A stretch of 64,000 bases of DNA from Inonotus obliquus (Eukaryota > Basidiomycota > Agaricomycetes > Hymenochaetales > Hymenochaetaceae). Below the pieces are notes generated by a model. It had not been told where the DNA came from, ran no database searches, and was given only the letters and a program-made list of their open reading frames with translations. Location of the stretch: contig JAJHTX010000004.1 of NCBI GenBank assembly GCA_032164295.1, positions 186,001-250,000 of the forward strand. Direction: 5' to 3'. Each line of letters starts with the position of its first letter. The stretch's first letter is position 1. The position numbers were made by a program, and so were the translations under genes. This document shows, piece after piece, positions 1 to 9,938 of this stretch.

Positions 1-1724
1 AAGATAATTTGTTAGCCAAGTGATGTCTAGTCATTGCAGTGGACGACAGATCCTGACCTCGACGAGCTTCTTACTCCGCGCGTCGCTAGCATTGAGCTCG
101 ATAGGCGTGAAGCCAGCAAGCTTGGCGCAAATATGTGCGCTGGTCGTCTTCCCAATACCAGGTGGACCAGAGATTAACACCGCTCGGAACACATTCATGC
201 CGTTCTTCCCTGGTTTTTTGAAGTTGGATTTCACGCTCGAAGGCCTAATAATATCGGAGTTTAACACAGTCAGTTAGTAGCAAACACGTACGCACCAGTC
301 CAGCAGCCATTGGTGCAGTTTCTCAACCTGACCTTTGTTCCCGCAGATCTCTTTGAGAGTCTTGGGGGCGTACCGAACTGTCCATAGCTGTGAGGCTGCA
401 TCGGGCGGTAATTTCGAAGCTGCAGGACTGCCCCCAACACTCGCAGCTGTCTTCGCCCTCTCCTTTGCCTCCTTCTTCTCCGCCTTCTCCATCTCTTGGG
501 CTGCCTTTCGCATTTTCTCTTCCTCTTTAGCAATCTTCGCCTTGGTCTTCTTATCCGCGGAGTCGCTGCTCCGCGTTGCTATGAGGTTCAAGAACTCGTC
601 TTCATTAATTTTTCGTAGCTTGTGCTTATCAATCGCCGCGAGCTTTGATGGACCAGCATTATCTCCGATGATAACAAAGCTGGTCTTACTTGAAGGTTGT
701 CCTACAACGCGACCTCCGTAGCGCTTTGCGAGGTCCACGGCTTCGTCGCGCGCGAGACTTGAAAGCTCACCAGTAAATACGAAGGAAAGCCCGGCCAGGC
801 AGTTTGGTTCACCCTCTGGTATGGTCTTAGAACCTGGTGCTGGCGGTCCAGCCGATCTCGCAGCTTTCAACGCCACCCAGCTAAGTATATTATCAGCATA
901 AGCAAAGGTAATTGATAGGAGGATAGTTACTTCGGCTTTGGTTTGGGCGCTTCCTTCGGCTTTGCCTTTTCCTTCCTGTCTTCTTCCAAGTCATCATCGT
1001 CAACCACTCGTCGCTTCTGTGCACTGATCGTGCTAGGTCTCGGTTTGACTTTAGCCTTGCTAGTCGTAGCAACCTTGTCTTCATCGCTGGTGTCATCCGC
1101 AATAAAATCGCCATCCTCTTTTTTGCGCTTCTTTGTGGTACTCGGTCGAGGTTTAGCGGGAGCCTTTTTGCTATCATCTTTCACTTTTGGAGCTGGCTTA
1201 GAAGTAGTCACATCCTTCTTCGCCTTTACCCTCTCTTCTCCCTCTTCGCCGCTGCTGATGACGCGGGATTTTGCCACACCGTTGCTTTTTCGAGGAGAAC
1301 CTGCCACTCTCTTCTTGGGTGGTGTGACAAGAGGTTTATCGTCGTCTTCATCATCGCTGCTTATGTGTACGGCTTTTCGCTTGACCGGACCATTCTTCGC
1401 TCTTGCAGGAGGTTCTTCGTCTACATCTTTTGTTCCGATATTGAGATACCAGCAAACACGAAATCACAACCACCTACCTATCTTTATTGGGGCACTCTTA
1501 GACGATCCTTGCGGTGATGCTTTCAACATCTACCATATAATTGGTCACCGCGATAGCTGCTTTGATTACGACCTGATACGCACCTTGGAAGTAGGGGTGG
1601 ATTGTTTGGAGTCTCTCGCGGTTACTTTCTTCTGACTTGCACTTCCGCTAGCGCCTCCGAAGAACGATCGGATATCCTTCGCCCCGGGCTTTGGTTCGTT
1701 CGACTGTTTGACTGTAGGAGGCAT
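1..1724 (-). CDS. RFC1: Replication factor C large subunit, N-terminal part (truncated by window edge)
   Basis: This is the large subunit of the clamp loader that loads PCNA onto DNA in the nucleus. Visible exons read as complement(58..244, 296..880, 931..1426, 1478..1529, 1584..1724), and all splice phases agree. The protein starts with a PIP-box-like KDIRSFFGG, as in other RFC1 N-termini. A lysine- and acid-rich linker follows, then a BRCT domain ([20 protein letters not shown] through the YGGRVVG motif), the [10 protein letters not shown] motif, and the AAA+ Walker A box [13 protein letters not shown] followed by [11 protein letters not shown]. The window begins inside the next intron (GTCAGG donor at 57), so Walker B, sensor motifs and the C-terminal domain lie outside. 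Start chosen at 1724 because the PIP-like motif sits close behind it. The family assignment rests on order and spacing of BRCT and AAA+ motifs. Confidence 0.95.
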
Positions 1725-2547
1725 TGCACTGCTTGCTTCGTTTCCGCGAGTACAGACCTTCCGTCAGTAGGCGTGGATTATGGTGCTATAACCAAGAAGG
1801 GATTTCCAAAGTTCCCGTTGGATGGAACACTAGGATATCGCTCAGAGCCTGGACTGGAGAAAGAGGTAGCCAAGCTGCAGATGCGGTTGTTCTTGAGCGT
1901 CCAAGTCCATTCGTCGCGTGTCGCGGCTGCTCCTCGACGCGTTACGCGAACTTGTTACGCAACGCGTCACAGTCTACCACGTGCAAGTGCACGTGCCTTA
2001 TTATTTAAATTTTCCGTAATCTTTTGGGACTCGACTTGCTTTCCTCTCGCGATATCGGACTTCCCGGCTCTGCTTCTCATAAATTGATACCTAAGCAGCT
2101 CTGACATATTCGAAGGTGACGAGCTACTAGCCGCTCATCATATTCGTACTGTGGAATTGCAGATGCCGCTTTGATAGGAAGAATCGAGAGAACCGTGACT
2201 GTCCTAGGTTCCATACTTAATTGGCCACCAGAGCTCGTTTCCCTGAAACGCAATCACAACATTGAGCATTACTCCGAGTCGGAGATGAATCAGCCATAGC
2301 CTATTCTTAGCCCATACGAAGGAAATCCCTCAGGTTCCGGAACACTCAGAAGATTGTTAGCGGTGCCTCATTGCGCCTGCAAATGTGCAGCTTTTATGTC
2401 CGGAATTCACGCTTCTCGCACGATTTTTTTCCCATGCTCGTGACTCCTCCCTTAGCCGGCTTGCCTTGCGCCGTATATAAGCAGCACTTACGCTGGTCAC
2501 CATCACTCTTACCTCTCTTACCCTACAACATCTTTTAGACGGAAGAA
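1725..2547. promoter_or_regulatory. Divergent promoter between RFC1 and the arylamine N-acetyltransferase gene
   Basis: This 823-bp gap separates two divergent starts. It has two perfect ACGCGT sites (1937-1942 and 1962-1967) with an ACGCGA between them (1944-1949), and two perfect CACGTG palindromes (1978-1983 and 1990-1995). ACGCGT is the MluI cell-cycle box bound by the MBF complex upstream of fungal DNA-replication genes, which suits RFC1. A TATA-like TATATAAG at 2474-2481 lies about 70 bp upstream of the N-acetyltransferase start. Short open frames here have no recognisable similarity and look like chance. Factor binding is inferred from the motifs only. Confidence 0.5.
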
Positions 2548-3820
2548 ATGGCAACTACTGGCACTCTTCGCGGCCGTGCGCTCATCCGCAAGTTACCGTC
2601 CTACTACACGGCTGAGCAAGCCTTGCAATACCTCCAGCGTGTAGGATGGAACGAGGGCGATTACACAGCACAAGACATCGCCGAAGGTCGCTTCCCGGCT
2701 AACTTGGGAAATCTACAGGTCATCGTACGGAGACATTACGTATCGTTTGTGAACGATACGACGCTTATGCACTAGTGAGTCCTTAGTGCGGGATATACTA
2801 TTCCTGTGATGCGAAACTGATCAAGTATGAATATCGGGCAATTGATAGCTCGTCTGGACATTACATGGACATTTCACCGGAAGCGACTTTCAAGAGACTC
2901 GTTGAGGAGCGCAAAGGCGGAACTTACTGCTATGGCCATCATACATTGATGCTTGGTGTTCTCCGAGCTCTGGGATACAGGTCTGATCAGTCGAGCTCCA
3001 TTAATTGCGTACTGCTTCTAATCCATCTTCATCTTCGAAAACCAGGTCGTACTCAGGCATCGCTCGCATGAACTTCGGTTTTTTCAGTAAACAGAAGGAG
3101 GCGTACCAAGCTTATGGACACATGATTCTTTTCGTGCAGCTCGGTGAAGGACAGGGCAGTGATCCCGCACACACATGGGTTGTCGATGTCGCACCTGGAC
3201 CGCCATCTCCTACCTTGCCTATAGCACTCAGTGACGATCCCGCAAACGTCATTCAGCACTCCGTACCAGGAGAACTGAACCGCCTTACTCGTGGATTCGC
3301 CGCTGCGTCGAGTTTAGTTGCACCCGATGGACCCGGCGCGTCATATACCGCAGAACAATCCGCACAAATTAAGGATGTGCACGCGCTCTGGCAGATGGAA
3401 TATCGCATGCCCGGAAAATCAGATTTCTTCATCCTCTACCAGTTCTCGGAGCAGGAGTTTACTATGCTGGACTTCAACACGCTCCACTACACCAAGCAGT
3501 TCAAGCCATTCGAAGACGTATTCTCCGACGATGTTATTTCAGCTAGATTTGTACTCTCCGATTTGGACGAGGAGAAAGGTCGTCCTGTCACTGAACGTTC
3601 GTTGGAGAAGTATTCACTGTTCCGCGGCGTCTTCAAGCGGCGCATAGGGGACAAACTTCTCGAGAAGATTGTATGCGAATCGGAGGAGGAGCGTGTCGAG
3701 GTTTTGAGGAAGTACTTTGAAGTCACCATTGCAGATGAGGACATTGCTTATATTAAGAAGACTGAGGCATCTTGGGAGAAGAGGAAAATGATGTCTGCTG
3801 AACTAGATGCTGTGATGTGA
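2548..3820 (+). CDS. Arylamine N-acetyltransferase
   Basis: The enzyme transfers acetyl from acetyl-CoA to arylamines or hydrazines, a cytosolic xenobiotic and amine detoxification activity in fungi. The CDS is join(2548..2774, 2849..2980, 3046..3820), about 377 aa, with consistent phases. The splice joins restore the family blocks: MDISPEATFKRLV, then KGGTYCYGHH with the nucleophile Cys, GYRSYSGIARMN, HMILFVQL with the catalytic His, and TWVVDVAPG with the catalytic Asp, so the Cys-His-Asp triad is complete. One oddity is an extra Thr between the paired Gly and the Tyr-Cys of the active-site loop (usually GGYC). The start is the first ATG after a TATA box, giving the usual N-terminal helical bundle. 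It is divergent from RFC1 and transcribed towards GH43 on the opposite strand. Confidence 0.9.
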
Positions 3821-3939
3821 ATCATTAGATATGATGGTGATAGTGTGTAATTTCCTCTACTAGAATTCCGAGAGAAAAGATAATGTATACCATATGGAAA
3901 CAATGGTCGTGAATAACGCCGAGCTGCGATGTAACTTCC

Positions 3940-5456
3940 TTATACAACTACAGGCCAACCACTGGAGAAATTTAGACGATTGATCCCAAGCTAGAATTGT
4001 TATCAGCACCGATTCGCTTCGACTAAACCAATTGACTCACATGAATTCCATCAGTCGCATAGTAGTCTGGTTGTGACAAGCAAAACACGTTGAATTCGTG
4101 AGAAAGCGAGAAACACAGAAAACGGGAGCGGCTTACGATAGATGATAATTGGCCCGTCATCATCCAAGAACACTTCTTGGCCACCTGGTCCGTAGGTGTA
4201 ACCGTGCGCTCCGAGAAGTAACGTGCCACCACCGGAGGTAAGTGATACACCATCAGCATCGACATAGCCATTTCTCAGGCTAAATAATGAAACAACATTG
4301 GAATTGATAAATCAACCCCATTCAGTAAACAAACCCGAATCAGCATGATCAAAGAGAAGAAAGTCTTACTTTCTCGAACGCCCAACACGGATATGGTACG
4401 TGCTTCCTGTACCCTCGCAACATTGATCCCAAGAAGTAAAGAGGTAGTAAAAGTCGCCGAATTTGAAGATGTAGGGCGCTTCTGTGGCTGTTGAGCCTGG
4501 TGCGCGAGTTGCGAGCGAATCAAGCTGACGGCCAGTTAGCCTACCTGAGTTCGGCGATACACTGAAATCGAGTTAACAATTCTGAAAAAATAACTTGTAT
4601 ACGAACATCGAATGCTCACATCGAGCCTTTGATCCCGGTCCAGAAGCTACCGAAAGTCAGGTACCAAGTTCTCCCCTCTGAAAGGTGATTAAAACGCCAG
4701 TTACTTGCATTGAGGATTGATCTTACCAATGAATAAACTATGTGTCGGTCAGCACGACACTCGCGAAAACAAATTCGGTCACCTACTTTGGGTCAATAGC
4801 CTAAATTTTGAAGAAGGGACTATAAATAACGATAGCAGGATAAAAGTATTCTTTGTAAAAGCTTACATTATGGTCGTCTCCATCGGTAGTTGATGTTATA
4901 AGGCCCACATGCTCGAAGGATCCCGGCAGACCTGTATTAGATATGGCAAGGAAGATCGCAGACTGCAACAGGATATTAGAAGGTATAGCGGGCAAGATAG
5001 TATGAACGCACGCGCTGTGTCCGGTAGGTAGACGCGGAGTAGTATAACTAAATAATATACTTTCAGCATAGTCGCACGGAAAAGCGGTAATTAACTCGAA
5101 CTCACATAAAATCTTCCATCGACGATGGTACAATCCGGGGCCCAGAGATCGCTAAAAGAGACATGAGATTCGGGGAGGGCAATCTAGGGTGGACTCTCAT
5201 ACCCATTTCCAGAGTACACGTCGGTCCAAGGAGCACCATCAGGGAATACCAGACCTTCGAAGGTCCACGATGTCCTATCCTTGGATGTGCGGATCTCTAT
5301 GCCCCTACCAGTGGAGAATAAGAAATATTTGCCGCTGGGATCTTTGCATAGTGTCGGATCATGAGCTCTTGTGTCTCCAGTGACAGGTCCAGGTTCCGGC
5401 TGAGCGTAGAAGGTACTTGCAAGGAGAAGTAGAAAGAGGGAAGACAGGTGCCGCAT
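3940..5456 (-). CDS. Secreted GH43 arabinan endo-1,5-alpha-L-arabinosidase
   Basis: The enzyme hydrolyses alpha-1,5-linked arabinan in plant pectin. The CDS is complement(join(3940..3990,4041..4066,4137..4279,4370..4561,4620..4677,4727..4737,4787..4800,4867..4962,5012..5047,5106..5151,5203..5456)), 308 aa, and every phase closes. A signal peptide (MRHLSSLFLLLLASTFYA) precedes the five-bladed propeller. GH43 residues are visible: catalytic base Asp in AHDPTLCKD, DLWAPD, the pKa-modulating Asp in HNAIDP, YLTFGSFW, catalytic acid Glu in TEAPYIFK, YYLFTSWDQCCEG, and the C-terminal LGINRLNFSSGWPVV. Two exons are only 11 and 14 nt long, so gene finders may mis-model it. The catalytic set is complete, so an active enzyme is likely. 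The closest family pattern is GH43 subfamily 5, inferred from memory of the motifs. Confidence 0.93.
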
Positions 5457-6627
5457 TTCTCCAATCCAGTGTGGTGGGCGTCCGTGAAGGAAAAGTACAT
5501 CCTTTGCATTTATAACTTTGCATTTATACCTTGATGTTTTCAACTCTCGGCGCGGTCCATTTTCGTCGCCTCTTGCATCTGGGTTACATACGCCGAAATA
5601 ACAGATTAGTTTAATGGGGAAAATAGAGAAATCAAGGAACGATCACGCTCGCCGAATCCCAAGGCATCAAAGAAAGAGTCGAGTACCCGAGAACGGATAC
5701 GCGACGTAGAACGAGGCGATCGTGTAGGAGTCGGAACGTTACTGCAAGCTGTTTGAGGAAAATTAATGTATATGTAAAATGGATGGAGGAGAATTTTAGC
5801 GAAGCGCCCCGCCAGAAAGAGATCTTGATTTTCAAAGTACCACTGAGGTGGAAGTGCAATGATGTGAAGTCAGGTAAAGTCATAACGAGTGTCGAAGACA
5901 AGTCCAAATCCAAGTTCCAAGTCCAAACTTGATGGGGTAACGCGAGGTAATGCTCTGTGACCTTGGAAACGCTGCCAGATCAGATTCTATAGCGTACTAC
6001 GCCAAGTACGTCGAGAATCTTAGCAACAGGACCCAACACAGACTCACAGAGTTTGAAGCTACAGTGAGTGGTTTCATTCATGAGGAGTTTTCTCAAAACG
6101 AGTATCAGGAGGAACAGAAGAAATGCTCTTAGCGTTTTCGACAGCTTTCGCAGGGTGGTCCGACGGTGCAATGGTCGGTCTTGAGAAAGATGGATCACTT
6201 TCCTTTCCGGAAGAATCTACACTTACTGGATGATCGACAGTCGATCTCGCTTGCTCAGACTCCCAACAACAACATTACTTCAACCATGTCTAACTGATTC
6301 CCAGTCTATCTATCATTTTGTATATTCGTCAGACAGTTCAACAAGAACAAACCAAGCCTGCGTAAATCCAAGAATGATTCTACATCCTTATTCGAATGTG
6401 TTCATATCTTACGGTGAACTTTCCATATCGGACATACCCCTAAATTAGGTCTGTTAAGTATGCTTCTACTGCTGATATACATCTTGGTTTGCAACTGGTA
6501 GCAAAGATAACAATGCTATTTCTGATGTAGTACAAATCGGTCAAGACAGAGTCCATCAAATCATCCAAGGCATTTACTTATGTGCTAAAGTCGGACTGTC
6601 CTCCAAAAATCATCCTCAATCTCCAAT
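5457..6627. other. Intergenic region with dispersed repeat R1
   Basis: No convincing gene was found between the GH43 start and aspartic-protease copy 1. Short open frames on both strands have no recognisable domain. The right half carries repeat R1 (separate entry) and, from about 6420, the 3' flank of the aspartic-protease duplication unit, which matches the sequence after 14130. Confidence 0.5.
5968..6260 (-). repeat. Dispersed repeat R1, copy 1
   Basis: About 290 bp share clear similarity with 9367-9590 and, inverted, with a third copy that the solo LTR splits at 55283-56902. Read on the minus strand all copies keep a similar peptide (CSFKLCESV, RSFKLCAVPASVDKALDALG and CSFELCAVPASVDKALDALG). 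This suggests a fragment of an old gene or of a larger mobile or duplicated unit. Orientation is given as the strand of that peptide. The family is not recognised. Confidence 0.6.
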
Positions 6628-7917
6628 TTATTTCTGCCTTTTGGAAGCAGAACCCGAGGTTTCTGGTGATTTTCTCTTGACAGCGGTCGCCTTATGTAAG
6701 ATACCTATAGCATTTGAGTTATCACTTCCACTTGGATCGTGGACTACTATTTTTAGTCCCTGATCAGATGCCGCTTGATCTTTGGTGCAAGGAGTGAATA
6801 AGTAATCTACTTTATGAGTAAGCAATTCAAAGCACCTACAATATGGAAGTCCAAGTACGAAATCCATTTCATCTGCAAGTACCCCTGCTTTGTCCAATAC
6901 TACCGTCAACTTATGCTCATCCCGTCCAGCTTTGTACCCCTGTTCAAAAGTGACAGGTACTTTGATCCATTCTTGCTCCCCATGCCCTGTTCCGCAATTA
7001 ACAAGTAAATGTTTCCCTTTTATGAGATTATAATCTTTCTTTGAAAGAATTAATACTTCTATTTTGCCTTCATCTCTGACCTTCTTTCTTGGATTGCAGC
7101 CATCTTCTTTCAACCTATCCTTCAAAGTTTCAAATAGCCACTCCTTCACAAAAATTCCGGGTGCACCCGAATCAAGATCACCATATATACTTAATACCTT
7201 TCCCTCCACCCGTTTCAGGAGGTCTACGTGCTTGTTTACTTGCCCATATGCAAATGTTCCTTCAAAAAGCCCTTTCTCCTGAACTTCGATACCAGCTGGC
7301 TTAAAATAGTGAATAAGAGGATCCCTGGGATCAACGGCTCCAATCTCAATGTAACCTTCGAACTGGTCCTTCCCTTTTTCCCGTGGAGAAAAAATCCGAG
7401 TCATGGTCATGGTCTTGTGCAAATGGCCATTGCCTTGCTGCTTCAAAATGGTATCAATTATGTGAATATAGCCCGTCGCACCATCTTCTGCCGTTAGATG
7501 CCCGAGACCGATGATAGCGCGGTAACCGCGCTGGCCGTCTAGGAATGGTAAATCTGAGACGCAGACCGCTTGCATGGGCTTATCAATATCTATCTTCTCC
7601 TCATCTTTGTAGCCAAGATTCATACGAGAATAGTACACGCTTGCCTCTTCTTCTGTGTCATGAAAACCGAATAATTGAAGGGGGATTGTGTAATCCGCCT
7701 TTGAGGCGTCGTCTAATTCTTGGGTAACTGCCTCGCGTGAAACGGCTGTTGCACCAGAACCAGAGTCCACTAAAGCTGGCAGTTTCGTATCTCCTATCAT
7801 TATCTCAGTGTAGAGCTTTGCTGTATATCCATATGCTCCAAAAATACTATTACGTGTGGCGAGGTTTGTGGGTTGGACAGGTGGGGCTGCGGTACTGGAC
7901 ATGTGTGATGTCGTCAA
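6628..7917 (-). CDS. Pepsin-like bilobal aspartic protease, copy 1 (longest intact copy)
   Basis: A 429-aa single-exon ORF belonging to a four-member family in this window. The N-lobe has a DSG triad (ALVDSGSGATAVSREAV; the other copies have DTG) and the C-lobe has a second one (YGDLDSGAPGIFVKEW). Two D(T/S)G motifs about 180 residues apart indicate a bilobal A1-type aspartic protease rather than a retroviral dimer. No signal peptide is visible, so it may be intracellular. The C-terminus is basic (VKRKSPETSGSASKRQK). This is the only copy whose frame runs uninterrupted to that conserved tail. The Met at 7902 is shared by the copies; the one at 7917 is upstream and specific to this copy. Activity is not assured, because the flap region is divergent. 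Confidence 0.75.
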   Translation of the reverse strand: MTTSHMSSTAAPPVQPTNLATRNSIFGAYGYTAKLYTEIMIGDTKLPALVDSGSGATAVSREAVTQELDDASKADYTIPLQLFGFHDTEEEASVYYSRMNLGYKDEEKIDIDKPMQAVCVSDLPFLDGQRGYRAIIGLGHLTAEDGATGYIHIIDTILKQQGNGHLHKTMTMTRIFSPREKGKDQFEGYIEIGAVDPRDPLIHYFKPAGIEVQEKGLFEGTFAYGQVNKHVDLLKRVEGKVLSIYGDLDSGAPGIFVKEWLFETLKDRLKEDGCNPRKKVRDEGKIEVLILSKKDYNLIKGKHLLVNCGTGHGEQEWIKVPVTFEQGYKAGRDEHKLTVVLDKAGVLADEMDFVLGLPYCRCFELLTHKVDYLFTPCTKDQAASDQGLKIVVHDPSGSDNSNAIGILHKATAVKRKSPETSGSASKRQK

Positions 7918-9286
7918 GGCAGTTTGGTCAGGGCCAACGATAGAGCCCCAAAAATGTATACGCGGATAAACAACCGGATTATTTCTCTTGGGAGGTCCAT
8001 GGGTCGTCGAGGAAGACTGTCCAGGGCCTGCAGAGAGCTCGTCTTTCTGGCTGTCCGATACAGTATCCTTGGGTTTCTTGGCCGGTTCCGAATTTTGACG
8101 TGGATTTGTGTGGAGGTCTCGCAGGGCTTTCCGACCATCTTTAATCTCTGTATTGGGATGATTATTATCTCATTTTACGCTACCATAGAGGAAGGTGAAC
8201 TTTACGTTTTGTGCGATGACGATGTCTTGATTCTTCTTTTTCTGTTCTGTCAGTTCCCGTATTGCAATTTTGAGGCATTGTTTACTATGATGCATCAAAC
8301 GCTCTCGGGCACGAGGTATGATATATGGCCTGAAATTGTGATGCAGCAAAGCTTGCATGCAATATGGGTGGCGTACTTGTTATTGGAGTGCTAGAGACTC
8401 GGATAAGGAAGAGGGGAGGCTGCAAAGTGGCGGGAAGCGTTGTGCAAACTTGAAGTGATCGTCCTTGAGAGGAACGGCGTAATTGTCGGTCACGCAATGT
8501 TCCCTCACTGAGCTCCTCAACGCTAGGGTGCAACATGGCAGGTCAAGACTGCATGAGCGGATTCCAATTTCTTTTCATCTCTCACATATCTAGAGTAGGA
8601 CGAGCTAGTCGTCCAGACTCGTCCTTCGCGTTCCATTCCTCTATACAACCCCTATCGACTCATCAACACAAACTTGCAGCAACAGCACATCCAATCTTTT
8701 GGAAGAATAAGGCGTTGCAGTCCTGCGTGACCCTACGATCGAACTGGGTTGTTGTCTTCACTTTCAGCTGTTCAGAAACGGTGAAGTCGGGTTCAGCCCA
8801 CAGCACAACAGCACACTAAGATACGATGACAGCCAGCCGGCCCTAACTAAGTCTTGACATCTCTTATGTAAGCAAGGCTCCTTACTGTGAATGCTCGAGG
8901 CATCACTTCAAAAAGCAGTAGGGTAACTGTGAGTCTCTGTTATCCGCTCATATTGTATCCTCTTCATGACAATCCTGACTTTTGTGCGAAATGCCGTTCC
9001 TCTTTTCTTTCTTGAACTACATCAACCGCGAACGGTGCAGTCCAAACTAATAGTATAACCTAGATCTGCCCGTCATAACACTTTGTTGATTCCGGTATAA
9101 TATCGAAAAATGAAGCTAATGTATGAATCTGTGATCGTTTGCTAGCAAGACGATGTAACTAGTAAATAAACGGTATCTCGCGTCCTGGCAAAGAACGTGT
9201 GGACATCACTATGGCATCTTAAGGACATTGGATTATCCACTACAAGGGTATGTGTATAATCACGCGAGTTAGTTAGTCACTCAGTT
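7918..9286. repeat. 5' flank of aspartic-protease unit, copy 1
   Basis: This non-coding or weakly coding stretch is similar to the flanks of the other three protease copies (about 15610-16560, 52450-53410 and 58500-59470). Shared blocks include the tttacgctaccatagag segment near 8172 and a small conserved frame on the plus strand near 8718 that reads AVLRDPTIELGCCLHFQL. The copies therefore share well over 1 kb upstream of the protease and the duplicated unit is larger than the gene. No further gene is supported. Confidence 0.6.
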
Positions 9287-9352
9287 CTACTTAGCTTCGA
9301 AACCTTTATAACATCTATACCAACCATCATCCACATCGCTGCCCGGGTAACA
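9287..9352 (-). pseudogene. Relic of an NLR (NACHT-WD40) 3' end
   Basis: On the minus strand this short piece encodes a peptide ending DGWYRCYKGFEAK-stop, matching the C-terminus of both NLR genes (DGWYKGYIGSDAK-stop at 21337 and DGWYKGYNGHDAE-stop at 47654). Nothing else of the NLR is visible next to it, so it is a truncated remnant of a third copy. Its neighbours are R1 on one side and protease-unit flank on the other, the same families found near the inverted duplication. Confidence 0.5.
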
Positions 9353-9366
9353 GACCCTGGCTCCTG

Positions 9367-9590
9367 ATCAGATTCTAAAGCTTACTACGCCAAGAGCATC
9401 GAGAGCTTTATCAACAGAAGCCGGCACAGCACAGAGTTTGAAGCTTCGGTGAATGGTTTCATTGCTTCTCATAACGAGTATCGAGAGGAGCAGAAGGGAT
9501 GCTGTCAGCGTGGGCAGAGCACATTTGGTCTTGAGAGAGATGGATTATGTAGTCCGGATCTCCCCGGATGATCGACAATCGATCGCTGGC
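9367..9590 (-). repeat. Dispersed repeat R1, copy 2
   Basis: Similar to 5968-6260 and to the copy interrupted by the solo LTR. This copy is unbroken at the position where the solo LTR inserted. It has a single GAGAG in tatcGAGAGgagcag near 9479-9494, whereas the interrupted copy has GAGAG (CTCTC on the plus strand) on both sides of the LTR. It therefore serves as an empty-site reference. Confidence 0.6.
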
Positions 9591-9938
9591 TTACTTAAAT
9601 ACTTTGGACACACAGATCGACGACTCACACGTGCAATTACTAACTCTAAGTATACACAAAAACTGAAGCAAACGACTTCAAAAGAAAAGGTGTCCAAGCG
9701 AAAGATGCGCACAGCTGCGCCAACGCCTTGGTTGTTGTCCATGTCGCGGCGGAGACAACTCGGAGTGGGTTGACGGTGAGACGGCGAATAGGATGGGTGT
9801 GATATGCTGACGTAATCTAGAAAGGACCAATATTAATACCACTTTCACTCTCCCTATCCGAATTCCGCACCGCACATCGATCTTAATCTTTATCTTCATC
9901 CACCACCATCTCCCCCTCCTTCACCCCTCTCGTCCATC

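Noticed and set aside
943..1635. 230-codon plus-strand frame over RFC1
   Set aside because: It is antisense to the Lys/Asp/Ser-rich linker of RFC1, which explains the Ser/Leu/Phe-rich translation.
1602..2087. 161-codon plus-strand frame in the RFC1/NAT divergent promoter
   Set aside because: It overlaps the RFC1 first exon antisense and has no recognisable motif. The region carries promoter elements.
7914..8138. 74-codon minus-strand frame upstream of protease copy 1 as an N-terminal exon
   Set aside because: It is in a different frame from the MEKLSL-type extension of copies 3 and 4 and has no start or splice site joining it convincingly.
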